Origin: Desulfococcus sp041737845
GTDB taxonomy: Bacteria; Desulfobacterota; Desulfobacteria; Desulfobacterales; Desulfococcaceae
Assembly: GCF_041737845.1 (NCBI RefSeq)
Contig: NZ_JBGSQX010000008.1
Location: 1 to 64,000, forward strand
DNA: 64,000 bases
Reading direction: 5' to 3'
The stretch's first letter is position 1. Each line of letters starts with the position of its first letter. The translations under genes and the position numbers were made by a program. Positions 8,552 to 15,298 of the stretch are shown here, piece by piece. Below the pieces are notes generated by a model. The model saw nothing but the letters and a program-made list of their open reading frames with translations. It ran no database searches and was not told where the DNA came from.

Positions 8552-9625
8552 TCAGAGCAGGCGGGCCAGTTTTTCGGCGAGCATCCGGTTGATTTCCGGC
8601 GTCTTGAGGGAGATGCGGATGAATTTTTCCGAAAGCCCCGCAAAGTTCCCGCAGTTCCGGATGAGGATTCTTTCCCTGGCGAGGGCCGCGCAGACGGCTC
8701 CGGCTATGTGGGCTCCCGTCAGTCGAGCCAGGATGAACGAGGTGCAGCCGGGAAAGACCTCGATGTCCGGAGAGGCTTCAAGCCGGGCCGCCATCTCTTT
8801 TCGTTCCTGATCGAGAACGCGCCGGCTTTCCGCCACAAACGGGTCGATGACCTCCCGCCGCTCCATCAGATAGACGACGGCCTGATGGGCCAGGCTGTTC
8901 ACGCTCCAGGGCAGAAAATAGCGTTTCATTTTCCGGACGATGGCCTCGGGGGCCGCCAGGAAGCCGATCCTCAGGCCCGGAACGCGGAAGATCTTCGACA
9001 TGGAGTGAAGCACCATGACGTTGGGCAGGTCCGCGCAGACCAGGGTGTGGGCATCCCCGCCGGTGACAAACGGCAGGTAGGATTCGTCGATGACGAAGCG
9101 GGTGGAGGGATGCCGCCGGCACAGGTCCGCGAGGTCGGGGCCGGGGATCAGGCGGGCCGTGGGATTGTTGGGATTGCAGATGAAGACCGTGTCGGCCCGT
9201 CCGCAGGCGTCGGAAAGCCTTGCCGTGTCGGGGGCAAATCGCCGGGGGGCATCGGACAGGACGTAGGTGAAGGGAACGTCGTGCATCCGGCAGGCGTCGG
9301 CATAGTCGGAATAGGTGGGGCCCAGGATCAAGGCCCGCCGGGTTTCGAGCGCCGCAGGAAGGGTATGGATGAGCTGGGTGGTCCCGTTGCCGGGGACCAC
9401 CTGGTCCGGACGAAGCCCGTAGCGGGCGGCAAATGACCGGACGGCCGAACCCGCGTCCACCTCCGGGAGGGCCGTGACGGTATGGAGGTTCGCCCGGAGG
9501 AGCGCCATCAGCCCCGGGGGCGGGCCGAAGGGGTTGACGTTGCTGCTCATGTCGATGATATCCGAAGGGAGGCATCCCAGGTCCCTCGCCAGTTGATGGA
9601 CGTTTCCGCCGTGGCCGGTGATCAT
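8552..9625 (-). CDS. cobD: Threonine-phosphate decarboxylase CobD
   Basis: This fold-type I PLP enzyme of 357 residues decarboxylates L-threonine-O-3-phosphate to (R)-1-amino-2-propanol phosphate, the linker of the cobalamin nucleotide loop. The N-terminal HGGNVHQLARDLG and DMSSNVNPFGPP are characteristic of CobD rather than of histidinol-phosphate aminotransferase. The substrate-PLP region has GNGTTQLIH, the FICNPNNPTARL motif, and the PLP lysine in HSMSKIFRVPGLRIGFL. Its start overlaps the end of cobS by four bases, so the two are coupled. It is the last gene of the leftward cobU-cobS-cobD operon. Confidence 0.92.
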   Translation of the reverse strand: MITGHGGNVHQLARDLGCLPSDIIDMSSNVNPFGPPPGLMALLRANLHTVTALPEVDAGSAVRSFAARYGLRPDQVVPGNGTTQLIHTLPAALETRRALILGPTYSDYADACRMHDVPFTYVLSDAPRRFAPDTARLSDACGRADTVFICNPNNPTARLIPGPDLADLCRRHPSTRFVIDESYLPFVTGGDAHTLVCADLPNVMVLHSMSKIFRVPGLRIGFLAAPEAIVRKMKRYFLPWSVNSLAHQAVVYLMERREVIDPFVAESRRVLDQERKEMAARLEASPDIEVFPGCTSFILARLTGAHIAGAVCAALARERILIRNCGNFAGLSEKFIRISLKTPEINRMLAEKLARLL

Positions 9626-10401
9626 GCCGCGCCCCCTGCCGCGGCCGCCGCGAACAGGGCCGCCTCCGTGATTTCAGTCATGGCGCCCAGCATGTCCCCC
9701 GTGATGCATCCCATGCGCCGCCTGTAGAAGTGGAGGACCCCGGCCACCACCAGGACGAAGGCGAGGGTCACCAGGATGCCTTGGAGCCCCGCAAACGCCG
9801 AAAGGGCGAGGGGGATGCAGAGCGCCCAGAAATCCGACAGCCGGATCCGGGTCTCAAAAAAGGCATGGCCGGTGCCGCCTTCGGGCCGGCCGTAGGACAG
9901 AAAGCGGAAGCCGAAGAGCATGCTTGCCCGGGCATAGGCGGGGATGATGAACAGGAGAAGGGCGCGGTGGCGGTCCAGGTCGGCGATGGCGCCCCACTTC
10001 ACCGCCAGGGCCGAGACCACGGTGACGAGCGCCATGGCGCCGATGCGGCTGTCTTTCATGATCAGGAGGGCCTTTTCCCGGGGCCGGTTGCCGTACAGCC
10101 CGTCGGCGGTGTCGCCCAGCCCGTCGAGGTGGAAGGCGCCGGTGATCCATACCAGGAAGATGCCGTCCAGGATCGCGGTCATGTGGCCCGACCAGAGCCG
10201 GGAGACGACATGGTCAAAGGCGGCCAGGAGGGCGCCGATGAGGAGCCCCACCACGGGGAAGTACTGGATCATGCCCGAGGGTTCAAAGGTTCCCGGCGCG
10301 CCGACCGGGATCCGCGTGATAAACTGGATGGCGGATACGAGGTTTTTCATCTTCCGTTCAGGGGGTCCTTTCTGGATCGTGAGGGGCCGGTCGTCAAACA
10401 T
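9622..10401 (-). CDS. cobS: Adenosylcobinamide-GDP ribazoletransferase CobS
   Basis: CobS is the polytopic membrane enzyme that joins alpha-ribazole to adenosylcobinamide-GDP in the final steps of cobalamin synthesis. The family motif FHLDGLGDTADGLYGNRPREKALLIMKDSRIGAMA, here abbreviated FHLDGLGDTADG..KDSRIG, is intact, with several hydrophobic segments around it. The open frame starts ten bases after the cobU stop, which favours reinitiation there; the Met at codon 18 (base 10350), beginning MKNLVSAIQFITRIPVG, matches the start of relatives better and may be the true one. It overlaps cobD by four bases. Confidence 0.92.
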   Translation of the reverse strand: MFDDRPLTIQKGPPERKMKNLVSAIQFITRIPVGAPGTFEPSGMIQYFPVVGLLIGALLAAFDHVVSRLWSGHMTAILDGIFLVWITGAFHLDGLGDTADGLYGNRPREKALLIMKDSRIGAMALVTVVSALAVKWGAIADLDRHRALLLFIIPAYARASMLFGFRFLSYGRPEGGTGHAFFETRIRLSDFWALCIPLALSAFAGLQGILVTLAFVLVVAGVLHFYRRRMGCITGDMLGAMTEITEAALFAAAAAGGAA

Positions 10402-10410
10402 TGGCCGTGT

Positions 10411-10965
10411 TCAGGCTGAGGGGCGCTTTTCTCCCTTGATGGTCACCGGAATCCCCGCCACCGTCCAGATGACCTCGTCCGCAACGGCCGCGATCCGCTG
10501 GTTGACCGTCCCCATCACATCCCGGAAAAGCCTGGCGAGGCGGTTTTCCGGAACAATGCCTGCGCCGACCTCGTTGGATACCAGGATGACCGGGCAGCCG
10601 GAGCGGTCGAGAGCGTCGATGAGGCGCTCCGTGTACCGGTTGATGTGGGGGGATGCCTCGGGGGAAAGCAGGAGGTTGGTGGTCCAGAGGGTCAGACAGT
10701 CCACCAGCACGACATTGCCGTTTTCTGCGGCGGCCGTCACGGCATCGGGAAGCTCGATGGGGGCTTCCACCGTCCGCCAGTTCCCGTCCCGGTCGTTCCG
10801 ATGCCGGGCGACCCGTTCTTCCATTTCCTCATCATGGGGGATGCAGGTGGCGATGTAGACCCTCCGGGTTGATGAGGCCGCCTCGGCCACTTTCTGGGCA
10901 TGGCCGCTTTTCCCGCTCCGGCAGCCGCCGACAACGAATGTCACTTTTTTCAAGGTCTGCTCCAT
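10411..10965 (-). CDS. cobU: Adenosylcobinamide kinase / guanylyltransferase CobU
   Basis: This 184-residue bifunctional enzyme phosphorylates adenosylcobinamide and transfers GMP to it. It has the P-loop GGCRSGKSGHAQ near the N-terminus, the YIATCIPHDEEMEERVARH region with the guanylated-histidine environment, the Walker-B-like VVLVDCLTLW and the VSNEVGAGIVPENRLARLFRD motif, all typical of CobU. It is the first gene of the leftward nucleotide-loop operon with cobS and cobD. I looked for a cobalamin riboswitch in the 230 bases upstream and did not see one. Confidence 0.95.
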   Translation of the reverse strand: MEQTLKKVTFVVGGCRSGKSGHAQKVAEAASSTRRVYIATCIPHDEEMEERVARHRNDRDGNWRTVEAPIELPDAVTAAAENGNVVLVDCLTLWTTNLLLSPEASPHINRYTERLIDALDRSGCPVILVSNEVGAGIVPENRLARLFRDVMGTVNQRIAAVADEVIWTVAGIPVTIKGEKRPSA

Positions 10966-11115
10966 GGGTTCATTGCACTGCTTCGCAGGGCCTCATATCA
11001 CTTTGGCGGCGGAAAAGCAAAACCGGGTGCGAAGAAAATTCTCGGGATTCCGGTTTCAGGGTCACCAGGCCCGGACGGCCTTGCTGCTGCTGCGGACCAT
11101 TCACATTGCGAGCTG

Positions 11116-11158
11116 AAAAAACAAGAACCCGGCCAGATCAATGGTCGGGTTCTTGTTT
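11116..11158 (-). terminator. Intrinsic terminator of the Fo operon
   Basis: Read leftwards, a 12-bp perfect stem extended by four more pairs (AAACAAGAACCCG arm and its complement) encloses a six-base loop and is followed by TTGTTTTTT. It lies 36 bases past the stop of the last Fo gene, marking the end of the operon. The T-run lies on the minus strand, so this is where atp transcription should end. Confidence 0.85.
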
Positions 11159-11193
11159 GGGACGGGATCTTGCGGTATGATGTTGTAAAGGGT

Positions 11194-11790
11194 CTATTTC
11201 ATGGCGTGGCCAACCGTGGAGAGATACTGATCGAACAAGCGCTGGTTGTCCTCTTCGGTGATTTTTTCCGGCAACCGTTTCAAGGCCAGATTGACCGATG
11301 CATCGATGAGCTGCTCTTTGAAGGCCCTTTTGGCCATGAGGATATAACCGCCGACCTTCTGCTCGGCCATGGTCATCATGAAGCGGCTCTCCTTTTCGGC
11401 TTCTTCGATCAACTCCTGCCGCCTTTTTTCACCCATGCGGACGATCGTTTCCTTCACTTCGGCAAATCGGGCATCGCCGGCCGCCATGGTCTTGCGGGCC
11501 TCGTTGATCTTCTCCAAAACCAGGGCCTTTTCATTTTCAAGGTCGCTGATCTCCGCCGCAATCGCATCCTGTCGCGTCCTCAGGTAACTCATCAGCGGAT
11601 TTTTGCCATATTTGACCAGCACAAAGACCAGAATCCCGAAATTGACATACATCATCACCATATCATAGGTCTTGCGCCAGTCGCCCGCTCCGTCTTCGGC
11701 GAACGCCCGGCCTCCGGAAAGATGGAGGCATGCGGCCGCGCCGGCAAGGATGAAAAGCGCCAGGCTCAGGGATTTCCACTTCTTTTTCAT
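11194..11790 (-). CDS. atpF: ATP synthase Fo subunit b with N-terminal signal-like segment
   Basis: The 198-residue protein begins with a Lys-rich, hydrophobic signal-like segment (to about residue 31, ending GGRAFAEDG), then a membrane helix (about 42-60, VMMYVNFGILVFVLVKYG), then NPLMSYLRTRQ and a long charged coiled coil that forms the peripheral stalk. The extra N-terminal hydrophobic segment is often seen in b subunits of this bacterial group. It overlaps the b' gene by four bases and is last in the Fo operon; no delta, alpha, gamma, beta or epsilon genes follow before the terminator. Confidence 0.9.
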   Translation of the reverse strand: MKKKWKSLSLALFILAGAAACLHLSGGRAFAEDGAGDWRKTYDMVMMYVNFGILVFVLVKYGKNPLMSYLRTRQDAIAAEISDLENEKALVLEKINEARKTMAAGDARFAEVKETIVRMGEKRRQELIEEAEKESRFMMTMAEQKVGGYILMAKRAFKEQLIDASVNLALKRLPEKITEEDNQRLFDQYLSTVGHAMK

Positions 11791-12242
11791 GAGGATAGCC
11801 TCCGGTTCAATACCTTTTCCATGATGCGGACTGCCAGTTCTTCGGATTCGGCCTCAAGATGTTTTTTGGCTTCATTGAGCTGCGCTTCGACCTGTTTTTC
11901 CGCTTTAAGTCTCAGTTCAGCAATGGCAGACATGGAAGCCGAATGGACTTTTACGGCCTTATCGGAGCCCTCCTGCTCTAACTTCGCACTTAGATCGAAT
12001 GCCTCTCTTTTGACAGCTTTCTCCCGTTTTGTCAGGTCGGCCAGGATCTCCTCCACCGCTTTCTCTGTGTCGGTGATGCCCTGGATGATGCTCTGGATAT
12101 ATTCATCCCGTTCGGCCATGGTCGCATTCAGCGGCTTGAACATGACGCGGTTGATGATGAACATGAAGATCAGAAACGAGATCAACTGGACGAACAGAGT
12201 TTCATTGATGCTGATTAAAGCGATATTGCTGACGATTTGCAT
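11787..12242 (-). CDS. atpF': ATP synthase Fo subunit b' (second stalk subunit)
   Basis: The 151-residue protein has one N-terminal membrane helix (LFVQLISFLIFMFIINRVMF) followed by KPLNATMAERD and a heptad-rich helical tail. This is the usual form of a b or b' subunit of the F-type peripheral stalk. Paired with the adjacent b gene it implies a heterodimeric stalk, as in many Desulfobacterota, cyanobacteria and alphaproteobacteria. It overlaps the b gene by four bases and follows the single c gene by 30 bases. Confidence 0.9.
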   Translation of the reverse strand: MQIVSNIALISINETLFVQLISFLIFMFIINRVMFKPLNATMAERDEYIQSIIQGITDTEKAVEEILADLTKREKAVKREAFDLSAKLEQEGSDKAVKVHSASMSAIAELRLKAEKQVEAQLNEAKKHLEAESEELAVRIMEKVLNRRLSS

Positions 12243-12272
12243 TATTATCTTCCATTTATGATGATAGTAAGG

Positions 12273-12521
12273 CTACACGACAAAAAGAAGTAACAGCGAA
12301 ATAACAAGCGAATAGATACCCGTGGATTCGGTGACCGCCTGGCCGACGAGCATGGTCCGCGTCAACAGGCCGGCTTCCTTCGGGTTCTTGCCGATCGCCT
12401 CGCACGCCCTGCCGGCCGCATATCCTTCACCCACACCGGGGCCGATGGCGCCCAACCCCATGCATATGCCCGCACCCAGAAATGCCGACGCCTTGATGAT
12501 TTCTGCACCTTCAATAGCCAT
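12273..12521 (-). CDS. atpE: ATP synthase Fo subunit c, single hairpin, Na+-type ion site
   Basis: The 82-residue protein is a normal two-helix c subunit. Residues E32 (in GVGEGYAAG), V63, E65, S66 and T67 (in GQAVTESTGIYS) occupy the positions that coordinate Na+ in the c rings of Ilyobacter tartaricus (Q32/E65/S66) and Fusobacterium nucleatum (E32/E65). This two-carboxylate arrangement predicts a sodium-translocating rotor. A clean GAGGAG ribosome site precedes the ATG. It lies directly after a four-hairpin c gene whose last hairpin is nearly the same sequence, suggesting recent duplication. Confidence 0.95.
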   Translation of the reverse strand: MAIEGAEIIKASAFLGAGICMGLGAIGPGVGEGYAAGRACEAIGKNPKEAGLLTRTMLVGQAVTESTGIYSLVISLLLLFVV

Positions 12522-12592
12522 TTTAACTCACTCCTCTTGATTGTTGGATTAAATGAGCCCTTGATACACTAAATCATGATGATACGCTAAAT

Positions 12593-13564
12593 TCATATTA
12601 CGAAAATGAGAATCAACGAAATGACCAGGGAATAAATGCCGGTCGATTCCGAGACCGCCTGCCCCACCAGCATGGTGCGTGTCAGGATTGCCAATTGTTC
12701 CGGCGCTCGGGCCATCCAGCGGACCGCCCCCTCGCCGGTAGCGCCCTCGCCGATGGCCGGCCCGATAGCGCCGATGCCCATGCAAAGGCCCGATGAAACC
12801 AGGGCCATGCAGGTCGCCATGGAGGCCGTCGGTTCAAAGCTCTTGAAGAGCAGGATGACGGCGATCAGGAGGCCGTAGATGGAGGTGGTTTCCGCAACGG
12901 CCATCCCCAGGAGCATCCCGTTGGTGACGGGACCCCTGCTGAGCGGCTGCCGGGCGACCCCCTCGCAGCCCGCCTTGGCCACGAATCCCTCGCCGATCCC
13001 GGAGCCGATGGCGCCGATCCCGGCGGAAAGGCCCGCCCCGAGGACGGCCGCCCAGGTCGGAGAAAAGGGACGGGAGTAAAAGTCGGCATAGAGCATGATC
13101 AGGGAGGTGACCAGCGCGTAGATGGCCGATGTCTGGGTGACGGCCGAGCCGACCAGCATGGTGGTGGTGAGTTGTTCCGACATGGCCGGCTGCCGGGAAA
13201 TGCCGAAGCAGGCCTCGCCCGCCGGGTATCCGGCCCCGATGCCGGAGCCGATGGCGCCGATCCCCATGCACAGACCCGACGAAATCAGAATGTAGATCGT
13301 AAGCGGGTCTGCGCGATGCGGGGTGAAGAGCAGGATCATGGCAACCACCAGCGCGAAGATGGCTGCGGATTCCGCTACGGCCTGCCCGACCAGCATGTTC
13401 TTGAAAATGTTTACGGTGGCGCCGGGATTTCTGGAGAGCGCCTCATTCGCCCGACCGGCCGCATACCCTTCCCCGATGGCGGCTCCGATCGCCCCGAACC
13501 CCATGGACAAACCGCTTCCGAGAAACGCCGATACCTGAACCCAAGTTGCAATGTCGTAAGCCAT
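12593..13564 (-). CDS. atpE: Four-hairpin fused ATP synthase c subunit
   Basis: The 323-residue protein is four c-type hairpins in tandem (about 1-80, 86-160, 167-240 and 250-323), giving eight predicted membrane helices. Ion-site residues are E32/E65 in hairpin 1, A111/Q144 in hairpin 2, E192/E225 in hairpin 3 and E273/E306 in hairpin 4. Hairpin 2 has thus lost both carboxylates (checked at codons 13232-13234 and 13133-13135). The other three keep the Na+ pattern with Val and Ser/Ala/Thr around the second Glu. Linkers between hairpins are short and polar (such as FTPHRADPLT). The gene lies two bases after atpB and before the single c gene, so both c forms should be made together. Fused c subunits are known in V-type enzymes and in Acetobacterium woodii, but a four-hairpin form in an F-type operon is unusual. 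Confidence 0.9.
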   Translation of the reverse strand: MAYDIATWVQVSAFLGSGLSMGFGAIGAAIGEGYAAGRANEALSRNPGATVNIFKNMLVGQAVAESAAIFALVVAMILLFTPHRADPLTIYILISSGLCMGIGAIGSGIGAGYPAGEACFGISRQPAMSEQLTTTMLVGSAVTQTSAIYALVTSLIMLYADFYSRPFSPTWAAVLGAGLSAGIGAIGSGIGEGFVAKAGCEGVARQPLSRGPVTNGMLLGMAVAETTSIYGLLIAVILLFKSFEPTASMATCMALVSSGLCMGIGAIGPAIGEGATGEGAVRWMARAPEQLAILTRTMLVGQAVSESTGIYSLVISLILIFVI

Positions 13565-13566
13565 GG

Positions 13567-14241
13567 CTATTTAACCTGTACTGAGATGTAAACGACGGTA
13601 AGCATCGTAAAAACGAATGCCTGGATGGTTCCCACGAAAATCCCGAAAAAGACGTTGAGAAGCGGTGGAAGCAGAACGCTGTAGGTCAGATACGAGACCA
13701 CCATGATGATGATGGAGCCGCCCATGATGTTTCCGAAGAGACGGAAGGAGATGGAGACGACCTTGGCCAGTTCGCCGATGACGTTGAGGGGCATCATGAA
13801 AAAGATCGGCTGGAAGTACTCTTTGATATAGGTCTTGATCCCTTTTTGCTTGATTCCTGCATAGTGGGAGATGACAAACCCCATGAGGCCCAAGCTCAGG
13901 GTGGTGTTGAGGTCCTTCGACGGCTCGTGGAGGTGGGGGATGATGCCCAGCCAGTTGGAAATCAGCAGGAACATGAACAGGGCGGAGATCAGGGGGGCGT
14001 AGGCATTGACCTTATCCTTGCCTACCGCATCCTCCGTGAGCCCGTAGAGCTGAGCCACAAAAAGCTCTCCGACCACCTGCATCAGGCCCGGCAGACGGCT
14101 TTTTCTCCGGGTCGCCATAAAGCCGAAAGAGAGTAGTATGGCGATGACAATCCACGTCATCACCATGACATCGAGATTGAATCGCATCTCATGTCCGTAA
14201 AACGGAACGATCAACTGGTATATCCTGCCCAATTCTTCCAT
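13567..14241 (-). CDS. atpB: ATP synthase Fo subunit a
   Basis: The 224-residue membrane protein is the stator channel subunit. The essential arginine lies in ISFRLFGNIMGG at about residue 166, the hallmark of subunit a. The preceding MPLNVIGELAKVVS helix and the final helix FVFTMLTVVYISV are also family-typical, and about five membrane segments are seen. It lies 16 bases after the AtpI-like gene and two bases before the fused c gene. Confidence 0.95.
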   Translation of the reverse strand: MEELGRIYQLIVPFYGHEMRFNLDVMVMTWIVIAILLSFGFMATRRKSRLPGLMQVVGELFVAQLYGLTEDAVGKDKVNAYAPLISALFMFLLISNWLGIIPHLHEPSKDLNTTLSLGLMGFVISHYAGIKQKGIKTYIKEYFQPIFFMMPLNVIGELAKVVSISFRLFGNIMGGSIIIMVVSYLTYSVLLPPLLNVFFGIFVGTIQAFVFTMLTVVYISVQVK

Positions 14242-14257
14242 ATCGCGCTTCCTCTGA

Positions 14258-14641
14258 TTACCCCTGTCTGGTTGAAAAAGTTAAGGATGAAATATGATCG
14301 ACTAAAATCATCACCTGGACCATGAAAAGGCCGGCGGCAACGGCAAACAGATTGTAGTCCTCGGATCGGATGGCGACGACCAAGGGCACGGCCATCAATG
14401 CAAAGCGCAGAAAGATGGATCCCAAGGAAAAAATGAATGTTTTCTTTTTTGAGGATTGGCGTATTCGGCCGGGCAGGGTCTCGCCGATCAGAATGAAATT
14501 GAGGATGCTGGCGAATGTGCCGATGATGAGGCCCTTGGCGATGGGCTTCTGTGCTGCGAGGATGAGGACAAATCCAATGATGATGGCGGTTATCAGTGCT
14601 CTGGAGCAGTACTTCTTCTGGGTTTGTCGAATGGAATTCAT
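14258..14641 (-). CDS. atpI: ATP synthase subunit I (AtpI-like)
   Basis: This 127-residue protein has four hydrophobic segments with the short cytoplasmic loop GETLPGRIRQSSKKK in the middle, the pattern of ATP synthase protein I (and of AtpR of N-type ATPases). AtpI-type proteins help assemble the c ring, notably in Na+-type enzymes. It overlaps the upstream AtpZ-like gene by four bases and precedes subunit a, a standard order. The sequence is poorly conserved in this family, so position counts for much of the call. Confidence 0.8.
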   Translation of the reverse strand: MNSIRQTQKKYCSRALITAIIIGFVLILAAQKPIAKGLIIGTFASILNFILIGETLPGRIRQSSKKKTFIFSLGSIFLRFALMAVPLVVAIRSEDYNLFAVAAGLFMVQVMILVDHISSLTFSTRQG

Positions 14642-14853
14642 TCCCGGTTATCCGTATCTCCGTCTTTTTCCTGCCCGATCAATTCCATTATCTGGCGATA
14701 GACCACATTTCCACCCCCGATGACGCCCAGGATGATGAAAATGGTCACAAAGATCCCACGGGTTCCCAGCCACTTGTCGATGAGCCAGCCGACAAAGAAA
14801 CAGAATATGATAGAACCAGCCATGGTGAGTCCGAGCTGCATGACGATCTGCAT
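14638..14853 (-). CDS. atpZ: AtpZ/AtpI-superfamily small membrane protein
   Basis: The 71 residues contain the family core QLGLTMAGSIIFCFFVGWLIDKWLGTRGIF with two membrane helices, as in AtpZ/AtpQ, accessory proteins that may handle Na+ or Mg2+ and help assembly. The ATG used here has no good ribosome site. In the same frame the codons upstream (DYKKNRDWAEN) look like natural protein, and a well-placed ATG with AGGAAAAG lies at 14965 in a neighbouring frame, so the annotated start may be false because of a frameshift near 14887-14890. It is the first gene of the Fo operon. Confidence 0.8.
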   Translation of the reverse strand: MQIVMQLGLTMAGSIIFCFFVGWLIDKWLGTRGIFVTIFIILGVIGGGNVVYRQIMELIGQEKDGDTDNRE

Positions 14854-14878
14854 ATTTTCAGCCCAGTCTCGATTTTTT

Positions 14879-14965
14879 TTATAGTCGAAAAGCTTCTTCT
14901 TCGTTGTACCCCTCCAGTCGATGAATGACGCTGTGAATCGCCCTGTTGGAGCGATGGCGTGACAT
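14879..14965 (-). other. Short leader frame or frameshifted 5' end of atpZ
   Basis: A 28-codon frame begins with an ATG preceded by AGGAAAAG and starts about 22 bases after the predicted transcription start. It ends in EEEAFRL and a TAA. A shift of one base within the TTTT run (14887-14890) would join EEEAF to DYKKNRDWAEN and then to the AtpZ core, giving a continuous product of about 108 residues. It may be a sequencing error, a programmed shift or a coupled leader peptide. Confidence 0.45.
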
Positions 14966-14993
14966 GATTCTTTTCCTGTATTTTTTCGTTTGG

Positions 14994-15023
14994 CCTATAG
15001 CAGAGGATGATCCGCCGTGTCAA
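14994..15023 (-). promoter_or_regulatory. Sigma70-type promoter of the Fo operon
   Basis: On the minus strand TTGACA (15018-15023) and TATAGG (14994-14999) are separated by 18 bases. The predicted start of transcription is about 20 bases before the ATG at 14965. Confidence 0.7.
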
Positions 15024-15298
15024 GTCATGAATTTATTCCCGAAAGATTTCCACGGCCGGCCCGGATGGGCCGTTTTTCCATCATGGTGAGCCTTCAGCGA
15101 CAGGCCTCCGGAGGCGGGGGAGACGTTGGCGGGGGACGCCATGGAACCATGCATCCGTCCGGTATTCAGACGCCTCCTCGACCCGGAGCGGCCGGAAAAG
15201 ATTCTGGCCGGCGAGGGGAAAAAATGTTTGTAATATGCGTCAATGCGTCATAGTATTCTGGGTGGAAACTACCGTTCCTTGATCCGCATTGCGCAGGT
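15024..15298. other. Intergenic region between Fo operon and NrnA-like gene
   Basis: About 275 bases separate the Fo promoter from the divergently placed phosphoesterase gene. The part from 15070 to 15200 is very GC-rich and contains no reading frame that looks like protein. I see no clear promoter for the rightward gene and no repeat or RNA gene. Confidence 0.5.

Noticed and set aside
10966..11115. Cobalamin riboswitch upstream of cobU
   Set aside because: No B12-box-like sequence or matching stems could be found on the minus strand in this region.
14745..15023. 92-codon minus-strand open frame over the Fo promoter
   Set aside because: It starts at the -35 element and overlaps atpZ in another frame; composition is not protein-like.
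15017..15253. 78-codon plus-strand frame before the NrnA-like gene
   Set aside because: Gly/Arg/Pro-rich with no ribosome site or likeness.
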